Position numbers and translations under genes: made by a program. A model generated the notes under the pieces. The model had not been told where the DNA came from. It did no database searches and saw nothing but the letters and a program-made list of their open reading frames with translations. Below are positions 54,301 to 64,000 of a stretch of DNA of 64,000 bases, in pieces; position 1 is the stretch's first letter, and every line of letters begins with the position of its first letter. Origin of the DNA: Trachythela sp. YZ-2020 (taxonomy: Eukaryota; Cnidaria; Anthozoa; Malacalcyonacea; Clavulariidae); NCBI GenBank assembly GCA_016169945.1, contig JADLSH010000273.1, positions 372,001 to 436,000 on the forward strand, read 5' to 3'.

Positions 54301-55228
54301 ACACAGCTGGTCTAAGTTCCTCTTTAATAACAACGTCGAAATCGTCAAAGAGTAAGAAAAAGAAAGCAAAGGTACTATACTGTATGCAGAGGCAGTTTGA
54401 TCGTTTTTCTCTGCTCTTTGCAAAACTATTCTTCAACCATGAACGTAGAGAACTAACCTCCAAGTTTCAGTTTGAAAACATGAGCTGTCTCGCGCTTCTT
54501 AGTTAAACCCTTTTACTATGTCTTATAATGGTGCCTTATAATTACCATATATTCATAAAAAATAACGATGGCACAGTGTTTCAACTCATCATTATTAGCT
54601 TGCCATAATCGTATTGTTCTCGTATTGCCAGAGGATGGATGTAAGACTATTTTCATTCCTTGTAGTTAAGTTCGATGGCTTCAAGTGAATTGTATTCAGA
54701 TTGTCTCCAACCAGAGCATATACGTGAAGCAATGAGACGATACTGTAGCAGTGTTGGTCCAATGGCTCCGTTCTCGGTATGTCATAACAAATGCATTGTA
54801 GCTTGGCCTATTTTCTAGCTAAAACAATGTGTACTTTAACACCCGAACTCTCGTTGCTGTATCAAAGTGCTTATGCATATTACTGTTCTGGGGCCGGTTG
54901 TATACGAAGGCCGGATAACGCTATCCACCGGATAGTCATTTTTTCAACCGGCATAAAAATGCTCGAAAAGCTATAAAACTACGGATATATACCTCACAGT
55001 TAATAGAAGAAACTTTAATTTATAAATGCTAAGATTTAATCTGGGTTATACCAAACGGACAATTTTAGAAAGCTTGAAAAATCACTATCCGGCCTTCGTA
55101 CGACCGGCCCCTGATATCTTTGAAGTGATTATGCGGCTGCATAAGATCGACTCTAAAACTTATTGAAACATTTTTCTTTCTAGCCGTATATGAAGAATAC
55201 ACCTACATACCGGACATTGTGTTTATGA
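39333..55228 (+). CDS. SUPT3H: SPT3 homologue, SAGA histone-fold subunit, 12 exons
   Basis: Exons 39333-39407, 39522-39652, 44868-44952, 45838-45924, 46008-46110, 46218-46277, 47396-47442, 47546-47621, 53219-53334, 54048-54371, 54666-54776 and 55184-55228 join in frame to 419 codons. Exon 6 may start 3 bp earlier. Histone-fold signatures are clear: EILSMM, YAFGDARRPSTESARLVE, EVTALRGGKFMHTED and FLMRKDKEKLKKL. Downstream family blocks follow: RAERLSRTLDTQQYLEF, KFKEWLDYS, YLAYETVGQIVDLALLVK and LQPEHIREAMRRY. SPT3 acts in the SAGA co-activator, helping TBP reach promoters. Exon 10 adds a Ser/Thr/Pro/Gly-rich stretch ending in KKKKAK, which makes the protein longer than the human form. Introns 2 and 8 are over 5 kb and full of transposons. 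Confidence 0.96.
39653..44867. other. SUPT3H intron 2 (5.2 kb)
   Basis: No exon is visible. Two related fragments carry GTGGTGGGGCAA and CCCCACCA, at about 40863-40915 and 41665-41705. A repeat unit lies at 44275-44350 (AACAGTTTTAAGAAATGTGA), with copies at 45304-45373 and 52908-52976. Confidence 0.55.
44984..45190. mobile_element. Foldback MITE in SUPT3H intron 3
   Basis: AGAGAGCTTAAGATGCACCA plus AATCTACGACGCGGACGCG is mirrored at 45148-45190. A related sequence without the insert occurs at 52787-52815, and the insertion starts 32 bp after the exon 3 donor. Confidence 0.8.
45456..45807. mobile_element. MITE with CACAGAGTAGAGATCATACA ends
   Basis: A perfect inverted end of about 26 bp appears on both sides. 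The interior carries two GCATGCGCAGTT motifs. It ends about 30 bp before the exon 4 acceptor. Confidence 0.8.
46303..47010. mobile_element. Non-autonomous DNA transposon in SUPT3H intron 6
   Basis: TACTGTATCACTCTCCTCCG on the left and the complement of CGGAGGAGAGTGGTACTGTA on the right form the ends. The roughly 0.7-kb interior has no transposase. It lies about 25 bp after the exon 6 donor. Confidence 0.7.
47130..47281. mobile_element. Foldback MITE, AAGGCTCTTTTCCACTC ends
   Basis: Ends AGGCTCTTTTCCACTCGTCG and the complementary GAGTGGAAAAGAGCCTT; inner arms CTCGCAAGCTCGCTGCGAGT. It lies in SUPT3H intron 6. Confidence 0.75.
48509..48712 (+). repeat. 18-bp tandem repeat (ACCAGCACCGTGTTTTTT)n
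   Basis: About 11 units alternate ACCAGCACC and ACCACCACC before GTGTTTTTT. The overlapping open frames with FFTSTV or CFLPAP repeats are artefacts of this array. Confidence 0.85.
48992..49230. repeat. 27-bp palindromic tandem array
   Basis: About nine units read AACCAATTCTAAATTGGTCA then a short variable end. Each unit is itself a palindrome, so the array is open on both strands; the apparent proteins are not genes. Confidence 0.9.
49640..51893 (+). ncRNA. Possible three-exon transcript inside the 3.9-kb element
   Basis: Candidate exons are roughly 49640-49812 (donor AAA|GTAAGTG), 49983-50093 (strong TTTGTATTTACAG acceptor, AAG|GTATGA donor) and 51674 to the AATAAA near 51888. One frame stays open through all three, reading KSEIICGPSESN in exon 2 and ARRVLGIGGWEGRDEF then LQWLTEEMRH-stop in exon 3. 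No in-frame ATG is visible. I do not recognise the product. It may be non-coding, lack its true first exon, or be chance. Confidence 0.3.
50349..50455 (-). mobile_element. tRNA-derived SINE, reverse copy
   Basis: The complement of 3437-3560: AACCAACTGAGCTACAGAG (A box reversed), CTGGCAGGAATTGCCAGATT region (B box reversed) and the CCTAGCCAGGAACGGTTGCG tail. Confidence 0.65.
52446..52690. repeat. Long palindrome of ACCAATT motifs
   Basis: A near-perfect inverted repeat centred near 52580. Both arms carry GACAACCAGTTTAAATTGG-type and GGATGCATC sequences. It forms the right subterminal region of the 3.9-kb element. Confidence 0.85.
53518..53732 (+). repeat. Degenerate GGATTTTTCGGACTTTT repeat
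   Basis: SUPT3H intron 9 has a T-rich run of about 10 diverged units of 17-24 bp. It has no ORF of interest. Confidence 0.7.
54889..55112. mobile_element. MITE with GGGGCCGGTTGTATACGAAG ends
   Basis: SUPT3H intron 11. The right end CCTTCGTACGACCGGCCCC complements the left. Inner arms share GGCCGGATA/TATCCGGCC. Confidence 0.8.
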
Positions 55229-55359
55229 ATGTTGTAGAAGAGATTTAGATAGCTAAAGTTACTGTGGTTGCTACTAAGCTGGTGTTTTGTAAATATATAG
55301 ACTATGTTTTATAGACAACAAATATAAAATGCTTAAAATATGTGAGTTTGGTGTATTGT

Positions 55360-55368
55360 TTTATTAAA
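55360..55368. terminator. Overlapping polyadenylation signals of convergent genes
   Basis: On the plus strand ATTAAA (55363-55368) lies about 135 bp after the SUPT3H stop. On the minus strand AATAAA (55365-55360) lies about 390 bp after the DNAJB13 stop. Both are read from sequence; cleavage there is inferred. Confidence 0.5.
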
Positions 55369-55756
55369 TATATAGTATCTTTTAAGGCTTGCAATAGAAC
55401 TTAAGCATTTCAGTCAGAATCGACGCGCAAAGATTCTTGCTCCAAACTCGCTGAAAAAACAGGAAACTCTACCTGGCTGCACGAAATTCAATCAAACCCT
55501 GTGATGAAAAGGATGTTCATTGACCATCTTAATGTTGTGTTGGTAGGCGAAGCAATCCATGTTCACGAACGGTATCCAGGGACCACCCGATAACAACTTT
55601 CCCCAGAACTTCAGGACAACACTGACTTAGACTGGTAGCCATTTAAAATTTCAAAAAATCTGATCAATATGTACAAAGAAATTACATTAACGTATTACAT
55701 GGCTGTACAACAACAACATTCTCTTCCACCAAAACTACCCAGCAAACCCTAGATTA

Positions 55757-58700
55757 TCACTGCAGTAAGGCATCTTTCAAAAGTCGTTTTTGTTCCGAGC
55801 TCAGTTTGTTTGGAAAAACGATGTCAAAATTGATGACAAGATCACCGCGACTATTTGGATCTTTTGATGTTGGAACTCCTTCGCCAGGTACGCGTTTCGT
55901 ATAACCAGGCCTGAAAACGAGGCGCAAATATTCCAACGTTATTAACCCGCGCAAGAATACGCAATAAAACCGTTTTGCGCAAATTTAGAATTTCCGAATG
56001 TCTAGCATCAGCGGAAAATTTGCAAATACAACGCAACACAATTTACTAAATACTATGTCTATGAAACACAGCTAGATATTGACTAAACCATGACTTACTT
56101 GACAATATCATTTATAGGTACACTGATCAGCCTTCCATCCAGGGTGGGCACATCGACGGTACATCCAGTTAAAGCCTATTAGACGAAAGAACTATGTTTA
56201 CTTGGAACCCGGCGAACCAACCAAAAACCTACACGGTTCCAAGCACCGTTATGCAAGTTCTTGCTTGCCATTAGTTGCATATTTTGTGGCACATACCTTG
56301 CCCAAAGGTACACCAGCAGTAAAGAAAAGATCTTTGCCGTCTCTTTTGAATATTGAATGAGGTTTGTCTTTCACGATGAACACAATGTCGGCTGCAAAAG
56401 ATAATGATATTATTGGATATTTTTTATAAAGGAATAAGCAAAACAAGTTCAGTCTGTTTCCTATTGTTTTATAGGCCTGGATAAGAAAACCTTCATCACC
56501 TGGAATGTTATTTGGTCCTTGATCACCTTCGTTGGGGAAAGTTATCCTTGTGCCAGATTTCCAACCTGGTTTTACGTTGATTGTGAGGATCTTATCACGA
56601 ATATTTGAAGTATGACCATCTTCGTTCATCACCTGTTGGAATATGAGGAAAATGTGAACCTGTCATTTCTTTATTTATTTTTCTAATACTTTCACCTTTG
56701 TTTATAACATTCATTTCTAAATATAAATTCAATCCAGGATACTTCAAAAAGGTTTATTACAATTTTTATTTTTGCAACGTTTCGGACAATTAACTGTCCG
56801 TTTTCAGGCTGTTTACAAACTACAAATTGCGCGCGGGAAAACGAATTACGCCAGCGAAAATGACGGTTGATGATACGCGTCAGCGTCTTAAATTTGTAGT
56901 TTGTAAGCAGCCTGAAGATGGACAGTTAAATTGTCCAAAACGTTGCAAAAATAAATATTGTAATAAACCTTTTTGAAGTATCCTGGTTTGAATTTATATT
57001 TATAAATGAATATTGTAATTTCGTATGTGACATTTCTTCTAGATTTCACTCTGTTTAATGGCAGACTATATTAGTATATTGTTAAATGGGGAAATCATTG
57101 GTGTGGTGGTGGTGCCACAAAAAGTGTCACCCATTAAAAGGACGAGTACTTACTCTCCGAGATATCTTCATTTTCTTTGTACATCCCTTGAATACTTCTT
57201 CTAAAGTCAAATACAACTCTCTTTCTATTGGTGGATCTTGCTTTCGACGGCCACGCCCATGAGCACCACCAAATCCAATTTCAGGATCATAAGAATCAAA
57301 TAGCTCTGCAAAAAAATTAGAATTGCTGTCATAAAAAATCAAATCTTGCTTATGCTCACAAATTTTGAAACTATCTGGCACCCAAGATGCAATAGAGTAC
57401 CATAGTTTTTGTGACAAAGTTGTACTACTTGTCCTAATTGTTCTTTCTATAGCCTGTTTCAGAAACCTAACCATAATTTAAGTGTATAGGTAAGTCATTT
57501 TATATTTGTATGTACCTACGAATAGCAGTATACCTGATGAAAAAGCAACTAAATAGAGTCATAGCTCACCTGAAAAAGGATTGTCGCCTCCAAAGAACTC
57601 TCTGAACACTCTTATAGCATCACCATGGAATGTGTAGCCTGGTGTCCATCCTCCTAACATTGACAGAAGTACATTAGACATAGAATGTACCTTTGCTTGA
57701 CGCCTTGACCATGACCAGAAGATATGATTCATGCATTGGCACCATGGGATATTGCAGGCTTTGCAATTTTCTAAATTTTTGTGACCCCCAAACCAGTTTC
57801 TCCAACCTCCTTGAACTGCCCTGGTATCATACATATGTTACTGCATATTTTCCCAGTAGATTTTATTCATCTCTTCAGATCCAGGTGTTGGCGTAAAGTG
57901 CAGCAAGGCAGCATACTGCTTACGTTTCTTCGAAGTTCACTCATGCCTAGACTTTTGCGCGATCCAGGGCATTCCAAGTGTCTTTTGCGCAAGTGTTTAA
58001 GTGCTTATAGCGTTATCAGCAACAACACAAGATATCCCAAAAAGATATGTGCCCTGAGTCTCTTCCCAATCTATCTACTGAGAGTGTGAAGTTTGAGGCA
58101 GTACTTTTCTTGCTATAGTAACTCCTAGTGTAAATATATTCTGGTATACCAAAACACAACCTCAACCTACCTGTATCACTGTCTGGAACTCCATTCCTCA
58201 ATCCTTCTTCTCCAAACTGGTCATAAATTCCTCTTTTCTTTGCTGAAAACAAATCATAGAATTTCAGCAATTATACAAGTTCATGTTTGAATTTACAAGT
58301 GTACAATGATGCCCAATAGCAAACTTACGATCACTAAGAATATCATATGCTTCGGCAACTTGTTTGAATTTTCGTTCAGCCCCAGGTTCTTGTGTTTTGT
58401 CTGGATGGAATTTCAATGACAATCTTCTATACCTTTAAAGATATAAATTTGGGATGTTGTGTCACTTAACCTATTAATGCTGAGCACTTTATATTTTCCT
58501 TTGAAGAATAGAATCACCTGGTGTCGGACATAGTAAATAAGAAAGTAGGGTGCAATGTGCATTTATAGGGCAAATTACAGCTTAATAATGGCATAATGGG
58601 TTAATAAGAAACTATACAGAAACCAAAACTTAAGATGCATATGAATTCCTATTTTCAGATCATTAAATTTTCAGATGTAGACAATATTGTATATATAGAA

Positions 58701-58895
58701 GTTTAGGAGTACAGTAGTCAGATGAAGTCAAAAATTTTGTACATTTTAAAAATATTTTATACAAATTTATATACAAATACACTGACCATATTGAGAAATG
58801 AGAACTAAGCCTAGTGTATTTACTTACGATTTCTTTATGTCTGCATCGCTCGCTCCTTTTCTAAGCTCAAGAATACTGTAATAATCTTGACCCAT
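55757..58895 (-). CDS. DNAJB13: DnaJ homologue B13, cilium/flagellum co-chaperone, 9 exons
   Basis: Minus-strand exons 58895-58828, 58432-58329, 58242-58171, 57653-57570, 57305-57154, 56632-56500, 56391-56297, 56175-56099 and 55910-55757 join in frame to 312 codons; human DNAJB13 is about 316. Residues 1-70 are a J domain ([13 protein letters not shown] at 32-34, [20 protein letters not shown]). A short linker ([18 protein letters not shown]) replaces the Gly/Phe region. Two substrate-binding beta-domains follow ([57 protein letters not shown]), then a C-terminal dimerisation tail. The family is tied to axonemal radial spokes. DNAJB1/4/5 are similar, but the MGQDYYS start, the missing G/F region and the tail fit B13 best. 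Confidence 0.94.
56719..57004. mobile_element. Large inverted repeat in DNAJB13 intron 5
   Basis: AAATATAAATTCAATCCAGG, then TTTGCAACGTTTCGGACAAT and CTGTTTACAAACTAC, are mirrored on the right side. The GAAGATGGACAGTTAAATTG part resembles the ends of dispersed retroelement-derived repeats. Confidence 0.75.
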
Positions 58896-59188
58896 TTTGT
58901 TTTTCACTCTTCTTTCAAAAATTAAAATGGCTGTCTTTTATTTTTCTTGTTGCCATGGCAGCCTTTGTTGCCATGCAACCGCTAGCTGCGTGGATGCCAC
59001 GCGTAATCCACGCGAGAAAACCCCGGGTATATGCCTCTAGGTATTAATCTCGAGTGTAAAACGACCGGGGTTAAGTCCCTAGGAAATACTATCCCCAGGA
59101 AATAAGATCCTAGGGAATAAGACCCTAAGTACAAATCTCGAAGGGTATAGTGTCGGAGGTATAAAGTTCGCAAGGACAATATTACAAC
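58896..59188. promoter_or_regulatory. Divergent DNAJB13/BCKDHB promoter with X-box-like motifs
   Basis: The two start codons are 293 bp apart. GTTGCCATGGCAGC (58949-58962) and GTTGCCATGCAAC (58967-58979) closely match the RFX X-box (GTTGCCATGGCAAC type). They sit 54 and 72 bp upstream of the DNAJB13 ATG. The BCKDHB side has repeated CCTAGGAAATA/GATCCTAGGGAATA sequence of unknown role. Confidence 0.55.
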
Positions 59189-62100
59189 ATGGCTGCAATT
59201 TCAACGTGTCGCTTGCACCGGTTTCTGAAGAAATCTACGTTCTCTAAATATGTTTCTTCATCTTTGATTGCAAAGAATCAACACAAGCATGCTTCTACTT
59301 TTACATATGTTGCTGAAACACCACAGACTGATGGTAAATATTGTTCATATATTTGTACATTATTGATTATTCTGTTATAAAATTCTATAATAACTGAAAA
59401 ATGTTCATAAATGGTTATTGTATCAAGTAATGCACTCCAGTCTCTTGCTGTCCACATCAAATTGACTGTAAAATCAAATTGATGCCCAGTTAACAATTAG
59501 ACAACGAGGCCGAGTTGGCTATGAGCGAATAGTCAGGCGGTTGACCGAGTTGACTTAACTCCGAGTTGATTGTTTTAGTATAAACTATAGCATTTATTGA
59601 GAACTAGGGAACACAATACAAAAAGTAAACAAAAGTATTAATATTAATTTTAAACGTGAATTTTCACGCCATTGAGTTTTAATTTTGCTACTAGTCTCAC
59701 GGTAGCGTAACTATCAGGCATAGGAAAGTGGCGTAATAATTACTGAAAAGTGATATGTCTAATTAAGTTTACTAAGTCCTAAGTCCCAGCACCTAGTCCT
59801 AATATAAATCCCAATATAAATCCCAATTCCCAGCCATGATTCTAATCTTGTCCCTGACCAGCTGACCATAATCAAATTGATCATAACCCTGATGGTGTGA
59901 TCCTAATCTAATCCTGTGTCTAATCTTAATTGCATGTTTCATGAGCACACCTCACACAGCAGTGTAGCAAACCAAATGCATACCTGAGATACAATTATCC
60001 TAGCCTCCATTGCAATCAGTATTAGATGGCGTGGGTAAAAAGCAGGTAACAAGAGGATTTCTTGTTTGCTACAGGGCAGTATTATGAATCTTGCCAATCC
60101 ACAAACAAGTATTTACACAGGTGTTTTATGCATGTTATCAGGAGAGGTCAAGAGGATGAATTTATTCCAGGCCTTAACAGATGCAATGGACATTGTGTTG
60201 GATTCTGACCAATCTGCTGGTATGTTTAAACTTGTCTGTCAAATAATACCATACAAGTGGTTGTTGTCTTTGAATACTAAATGCATAAGCATTCGATTTT
60301 TTATTGTAGTTATATTTGGTGAGGATGTAGCTTTTGGTGGAGTGTTCAGGTGTACTGTTGGTCTTCGAGATAAATATGGTTAGTTATATAGTCTACCAAG
60401 TAATGACATATATCAATATATTTGCTTAGATTCCAGCTATAATTTCAGAATAAAAAAGAATGATTATGTGATTGTACAAATTTTAGGTAAAGACAGAGTA
60501 TTTAACACTCCACTATCAGAGCAAGGAATTGTTGGATTTGGTATAGGTGTGGCAACTGCTGGGGCAACAGCCATTGCAGAAATTCAGTTTGCAGATTACA
60601 TTTTTCCTGCTTTTGACCAGGTAAAATGATGAAACCAAAGTAACTAACTTTCAAAACCTCAAGGTCATTTTAGCCAATTAAATCACAGATGCATTCTGCC
60701 ATTTTTAGTTAACAAATGAAGCAGCCAAATTTCGATATCGGACTGGTAATTTATTTGATTGTGGCAAGTTGACGGTCCGAGCACCTTGTGGGGCAGTTGG
60801 TCATGGAGCTCTGTATCATTCGCAATCAGTTGAAGCATTTTTCTCACATATCCCTGGTTTGAAGGTCAGCGCCCCTTGACACATTAAACAGGGCATTACA
60901 CTCGTGTTCCTAAATGTTGAATTGGTACCATTTTTAATTCAAATTCTCACTTAAAAGGTTGTAATACCTCGAGGACCAATTCAAGCAAAAGGACTAATAC
61001 TTTCTGCTATCAGGGATCCCAATCCAGTTATATTCTTTGAACCTAAAGTCTTATACAGACAGGCTGGTAAGAGAAATGTCTTCTTTTTGCAAATTTTGTA
61101 AAATGGAACTTGTAAGGTGAAGTTAGTTTTGACCTTTGAATATTTTTATGTTGACATGTAGTTGAGGATGTGCCTGTTGGTGATTATGAATTACCTTTAT
61201 CAAAAGCTGAAGTTCTTATAGAAGGTTTGTATTCAGAAACAAAGACGTGTAGATCAACAGTTGCAAATATAAACACTGTCTATGCTCATCCTAAGATGTG
61301 TATCTTAAGATCCTGTTCATCCACAGATGCAAATGACACCAAGTTTTCAGAAAGTATACAAGTGCATGTTCTATCATAATAATGATAAAGTGACAATTAT
61401 ATGGAATATGTATGCAATGTGTACCTATTTTTTGTTCCAGGATCCGATGTTACAATGGTTGGTTGGGGAACTCAGGTTCACATCCTACGTGAGGTTGCTA
61501 ACATGGCAAAAGAAGAACTGGATGTTTCCTGTGAGTTGATAGATCTGAGGACGATCTTACCTTGGGACATTGAAACTCTTGAACAGGTGTGTATAAGACC
61601 GTATAGGAAAGGAAGCAAAGACAGACAGTCTGTCTGCAAGTTTGTTGTGCTTGCCCAACATGTCCTGCATGCAACATTTTTTAAAGCTCTTTGGATAATC
61701 ACATTTGAGTAAGCCACATTTGGGATGAACTCTTTTTGAAATATGTTTAAATAAATAAATAATCACATTTCTTCTATGCAACTCTTTTTTAGTCTGTGAA
61801 CAAAACTGGACGGCTGATGATCGCACACGAGGCTCCAAAGACAAGTGGTTTTGGTGCTGAGATAGCAAGTACAATACAGGTCAGTATACCTTCCTTATAC
61901 ACAACCAGGGCTGCCAAGAGGAGGGGGGGCAGAACTTGCTCTGGGCCCCTAACCTAATAGGGGCCCCCAACTTGAGAGAGCTAAAATTGACCAAGCCCCC
62001 TCAAAATGTAGGGGTTGGTGTAAGGGCCCACTTGCAGTTAGCTCCACATGCAATCTAGTTAGGGGCCCTTATATGCCTTATCACAGTTTTTAGTCTTTTT

Positions 62101-62593
62101 CTGCTGCTTAAAAATAATGACGTCATAGTGGCCCCCAGAGAGAATTTTGCCCCGGGACCCGCGAATTCTCTCGGCGGCCCTGTACACAATATTTGAACCT
62201 ATTAATGTGAAACATTAGCTCTCCCCTTGTTGAGCAAATTGCCAGAAGTTAGACCGAATAAAATTATTTGGTATTAGTCAGTTAAAAAATGAAACAGGGT
62301 GCATTATTGCTGCTACCAGAGACATAGGCTTACCCATTCGGCATTGGCAAGACTCACCATGTAAAATCATCTGCCATAAAACCAATATAAACACTATGAA
62401 ACAATCTGTCATATTTTGAATGTAACTTATATGCTGTTATTCATTTGTTTAGGAGCGCTGTTTCCTATCATTAGAAGCGCCTATTCAACGTGTATGCGGC
62501 TGGGACACACCGTTTCCTCATATATTTGAACCTTTTTACATCCCTGATAAATGGAGGTGTTTTGAAGCAATTAAGAAAGTGACAAATTTTTAG
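59189..62593 (+). CDS. BCKDHB: Branched-chain 2-oxoacid dehydrogenase E1 beta, mitochondrial, 10 exons
   Basis: Exons 59189-59333, 60142-60219, 60310-60378, 60487-60620, 60709-60864, 60958-61066, 61162-61224, 61441-61586, 61793-61879 and 62453-62593 join in frame to 375 codons. With E1 alpha it decarboxylates the 2-oxoacids of Leu, Ile and Val in the mitochondrial matrix. Residues 1 to about 40 are a basic, Ser-rich targeting peptide ([20 protein letters not shown]). The mature protein follows the family throughout: [101 protein letters not shown], and [20 protein letters not shown]. The exon 2 acceptor (TTATCAG) was chosen because it restores the family sequence; an upstream acceptor at about 60118 would add a few residues. 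Confidence 0.97.
61909..62184. mobile_element. MITE with CAGGGCTGCCAAGAG ends
   Basis: BCKDHB intron 9. CAGGGCTGCCAAGAGGAG on the left and CTCTCGGCGGCCCTG on the right are partly complementary. The interior is rich in GGGGCCCC. Confidence 0.6.
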
Positions 62594-62655
62594 TAGCAAT
62601 TCTTAGAATTTAATATAATTGAATTCTAGAAAATGAGGGAGATGTATAATGTTGT

Positions 62656-62661
62656 AATAAA
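62656..62661 (+). terminator. BCKDHB polyadenylation signal
   Basis: AATAAA lies 63 bp after the stop codon, followed by GTTCTTTTGTG, a GU-rich element. Confidence 0.7.
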
Positions 62662-64000
62662 GTTCTTTTGTGAGCTGATACTCCACATTTATATATAAAG
62701 TTCAAATATGACAATCGGGACAATGGTTGCTATTTTATACATATATTTACAATTGTCACAGTATCGAAAGTTTTTCAGCAGAATTACGACAAAATTCTGG
62801 CGGAAAATGCAAAAATTATGTAAATTAATACCTGTGTTTATTTGTAATGGCTTTTCCAGGCGCTTTTCTCTTTCTTTCTGCTAGCTTTTTGTATTTTTTC
62901 GTTAAATTTCTTGCCTTTCGAGAAGCGAAAATTTCACTTCAAATTTTATAAATGTTTCGCAAATAGTTTTCCCGCCTAAATTGAGAACCAATCAGATGCT
63001 TGCAAAGGAATTCGCAGTTGGGAGATTTTACCTTCAATCATAAACTGGCGAGGAAAATGCTAATTAGTTGGTTTGAGAAAAATATACTTTAGTCTTCGTA
63101 AACCTGTCACGTTTATAGTATTTATCTTTTCATTAAAAACCTATTAAACTGAAAATAATACGTTAGCCTTCGCAAGTAATTATCTGCAATGCCAATAAGG
63201 CAGTTAATTGTATAATATATATATATATATATATAGGCCAAGCTAAATAAATAAATAAAAAATTAATTAACTTATTTTACTGAAGCGTAACGGCTTTATA
63301 GTTTGTTTGAGAAAAACTGGCATGTTTGTTGTTTCATTAACTTTTTCATAACTCGTATATAAAAAAGGTATGTAATAATGTCACGTATAAAATAATTAAA
63401 ACTCGCTCTATTAGGATAGATGTGGGAGTCCATTGTAGGTAGTATTTTAACATTAAGCTGTCGTGGTTTGGGGCTGAACTACTTCAAAAAGCTTGTAAAA
63501 GATCAAAAACACTTCAACAGGAAGGCCTGCGTCAGGACGTTAGTTGTGAAACGCCCAGGTCTTAAGGTTTCAGGCAGACTGAGACAGTCTATCGGCATAG
63601 CACAATTAAGTGTACCGTACTATATAAGTCAGAGTTAATTTGTAATAAGCCATTGTTTTCTTCCCGTAAAACACCTACTAGTAATCTACTCTTGTTTGCC
63701 TTCATTGTATTGTGGACTTGCGTTTTTTCCTACCTGTTTACAGAACATATTTAACTGTAATTATTTTGGTATTAGTAACCCACGTAATAGATTAACCACT
63801 GCCAGAAAAACTTAACCTCAACGCTCAGCAGACCATGAATTTATGCAGAATTACTGCACGAAACGTACCATTATACGCTTTTAAACTGTATTTACGTATA
63901 AGTAATTCTGCAAATGGTTTAATAGATCGAGAACTAAATGTATATAGGTCTAAATCCCTGGTCAAACGAGGATGAAAGTTGATCATGACGATAGTTGCAA
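62662..64000. other. 3' flank, no gene seen
   Basis: No exon is supported. A TA microsatellite lies at 63216-63234. The stretch 63480-63625 (GGGCTGAACTACTTCAAAAA, AAAACACTTCAACAGGAAGG) belongs to a dispersed family also present near 8380-8450 and 16745-16800. Confidence 0.5.

Noticed and set aside
55560..55642. Minus-strand short frame starting MATSLSQCCPEVLG
   Set aside because: Short and unrecognised. It lies where the DNAJB13 3' UTR is expected and shows no independent gene signals.
60066..60141. In-frame upstream extension of BCKDHB exon 2 ([10 protein letters not shown]...)
   Set aside because: It does not match the family. The acceptor at 60140-60141 restores the conserved sequence and phase.
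63420..63638. 72-codon open frame near the right edge
   Set aside because: It overlaps a dispersed repeat (AAAACACTTCAACAGGAAGG family) found elsewhere in the window.

Overview
The window is nuclear DNA from an animal, most likely a cnidarian and probably an anthozoan such as a coral or sea anemone. Evidence: AT-rich DNA, many short introns with GT/AG borders, an invertebrate-type single RUNX gene ending in VWRPY, a family of SUEL-type (rhamnose/galactose-binding) lectin exons, and dense short foldback DNA transposons plus a tRNA-derived SINE. The species is not proven by anything seen here. There is no bacterial, organellar or viral gene content.

Left third (about 0.8-27.4 kb), cell-surface and secreted proteins, all on the + strand. 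A signal peptide + WSC + Thr/Pro mucin linker + VWA protein (812-3863) is followed by three SUEL-lectin genes. The first is a type I membrane protein with a very long cytoplasmic tail (6125-17620). The second is a small lectin with a C-terminal hydrophobic (GPI-type) tail (19966-22246). The third has a Ser/Thr-rich stalk and hydrophobic tail (24709-27390). In all three the SUEL domain is one exon bounded by phase-1 introns, which fits tandem duplication and exon shuffling. A broken extra copy of the SUEL exon lies inside the first.

Right two thirds (about 29-62.6 kb), conserved intracellular genes. RUNX (minus, 29336-35755) lies head to head with SUPT3H (plus, 39333-55228), the same divergent arrangement as vertebrate RUNX2/SUPT3H. 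DNAJB13 (minus, 55757-58895) converges on SUPT3H, with overlapping polyadenylation signals. DNAJB13 diverges from BCKDHB (plus, 59189-62593) across a 293-bp promoter that has RFX X-box-like sites on the DNAJB13 side. I could join every exon of these genes in frame with consensus splice sites.

Introns and spacers are full of non-autonomous elements: TIR foldback MITEs, a 28-bp minisatellite array, 112-114-bp tandem repeats, and a roughly 3.9-kb TIR-bounded element inside SUPT3H intron 8. That element holds a possible small spliced transcript of its own. The most unusual items are this element, the RUNX promoter (perfect five-unit heat-shock element, CRE, CCAAT, TATA and RUNX sites), and the SUEL lectin cluster with its long-tailed receptor.
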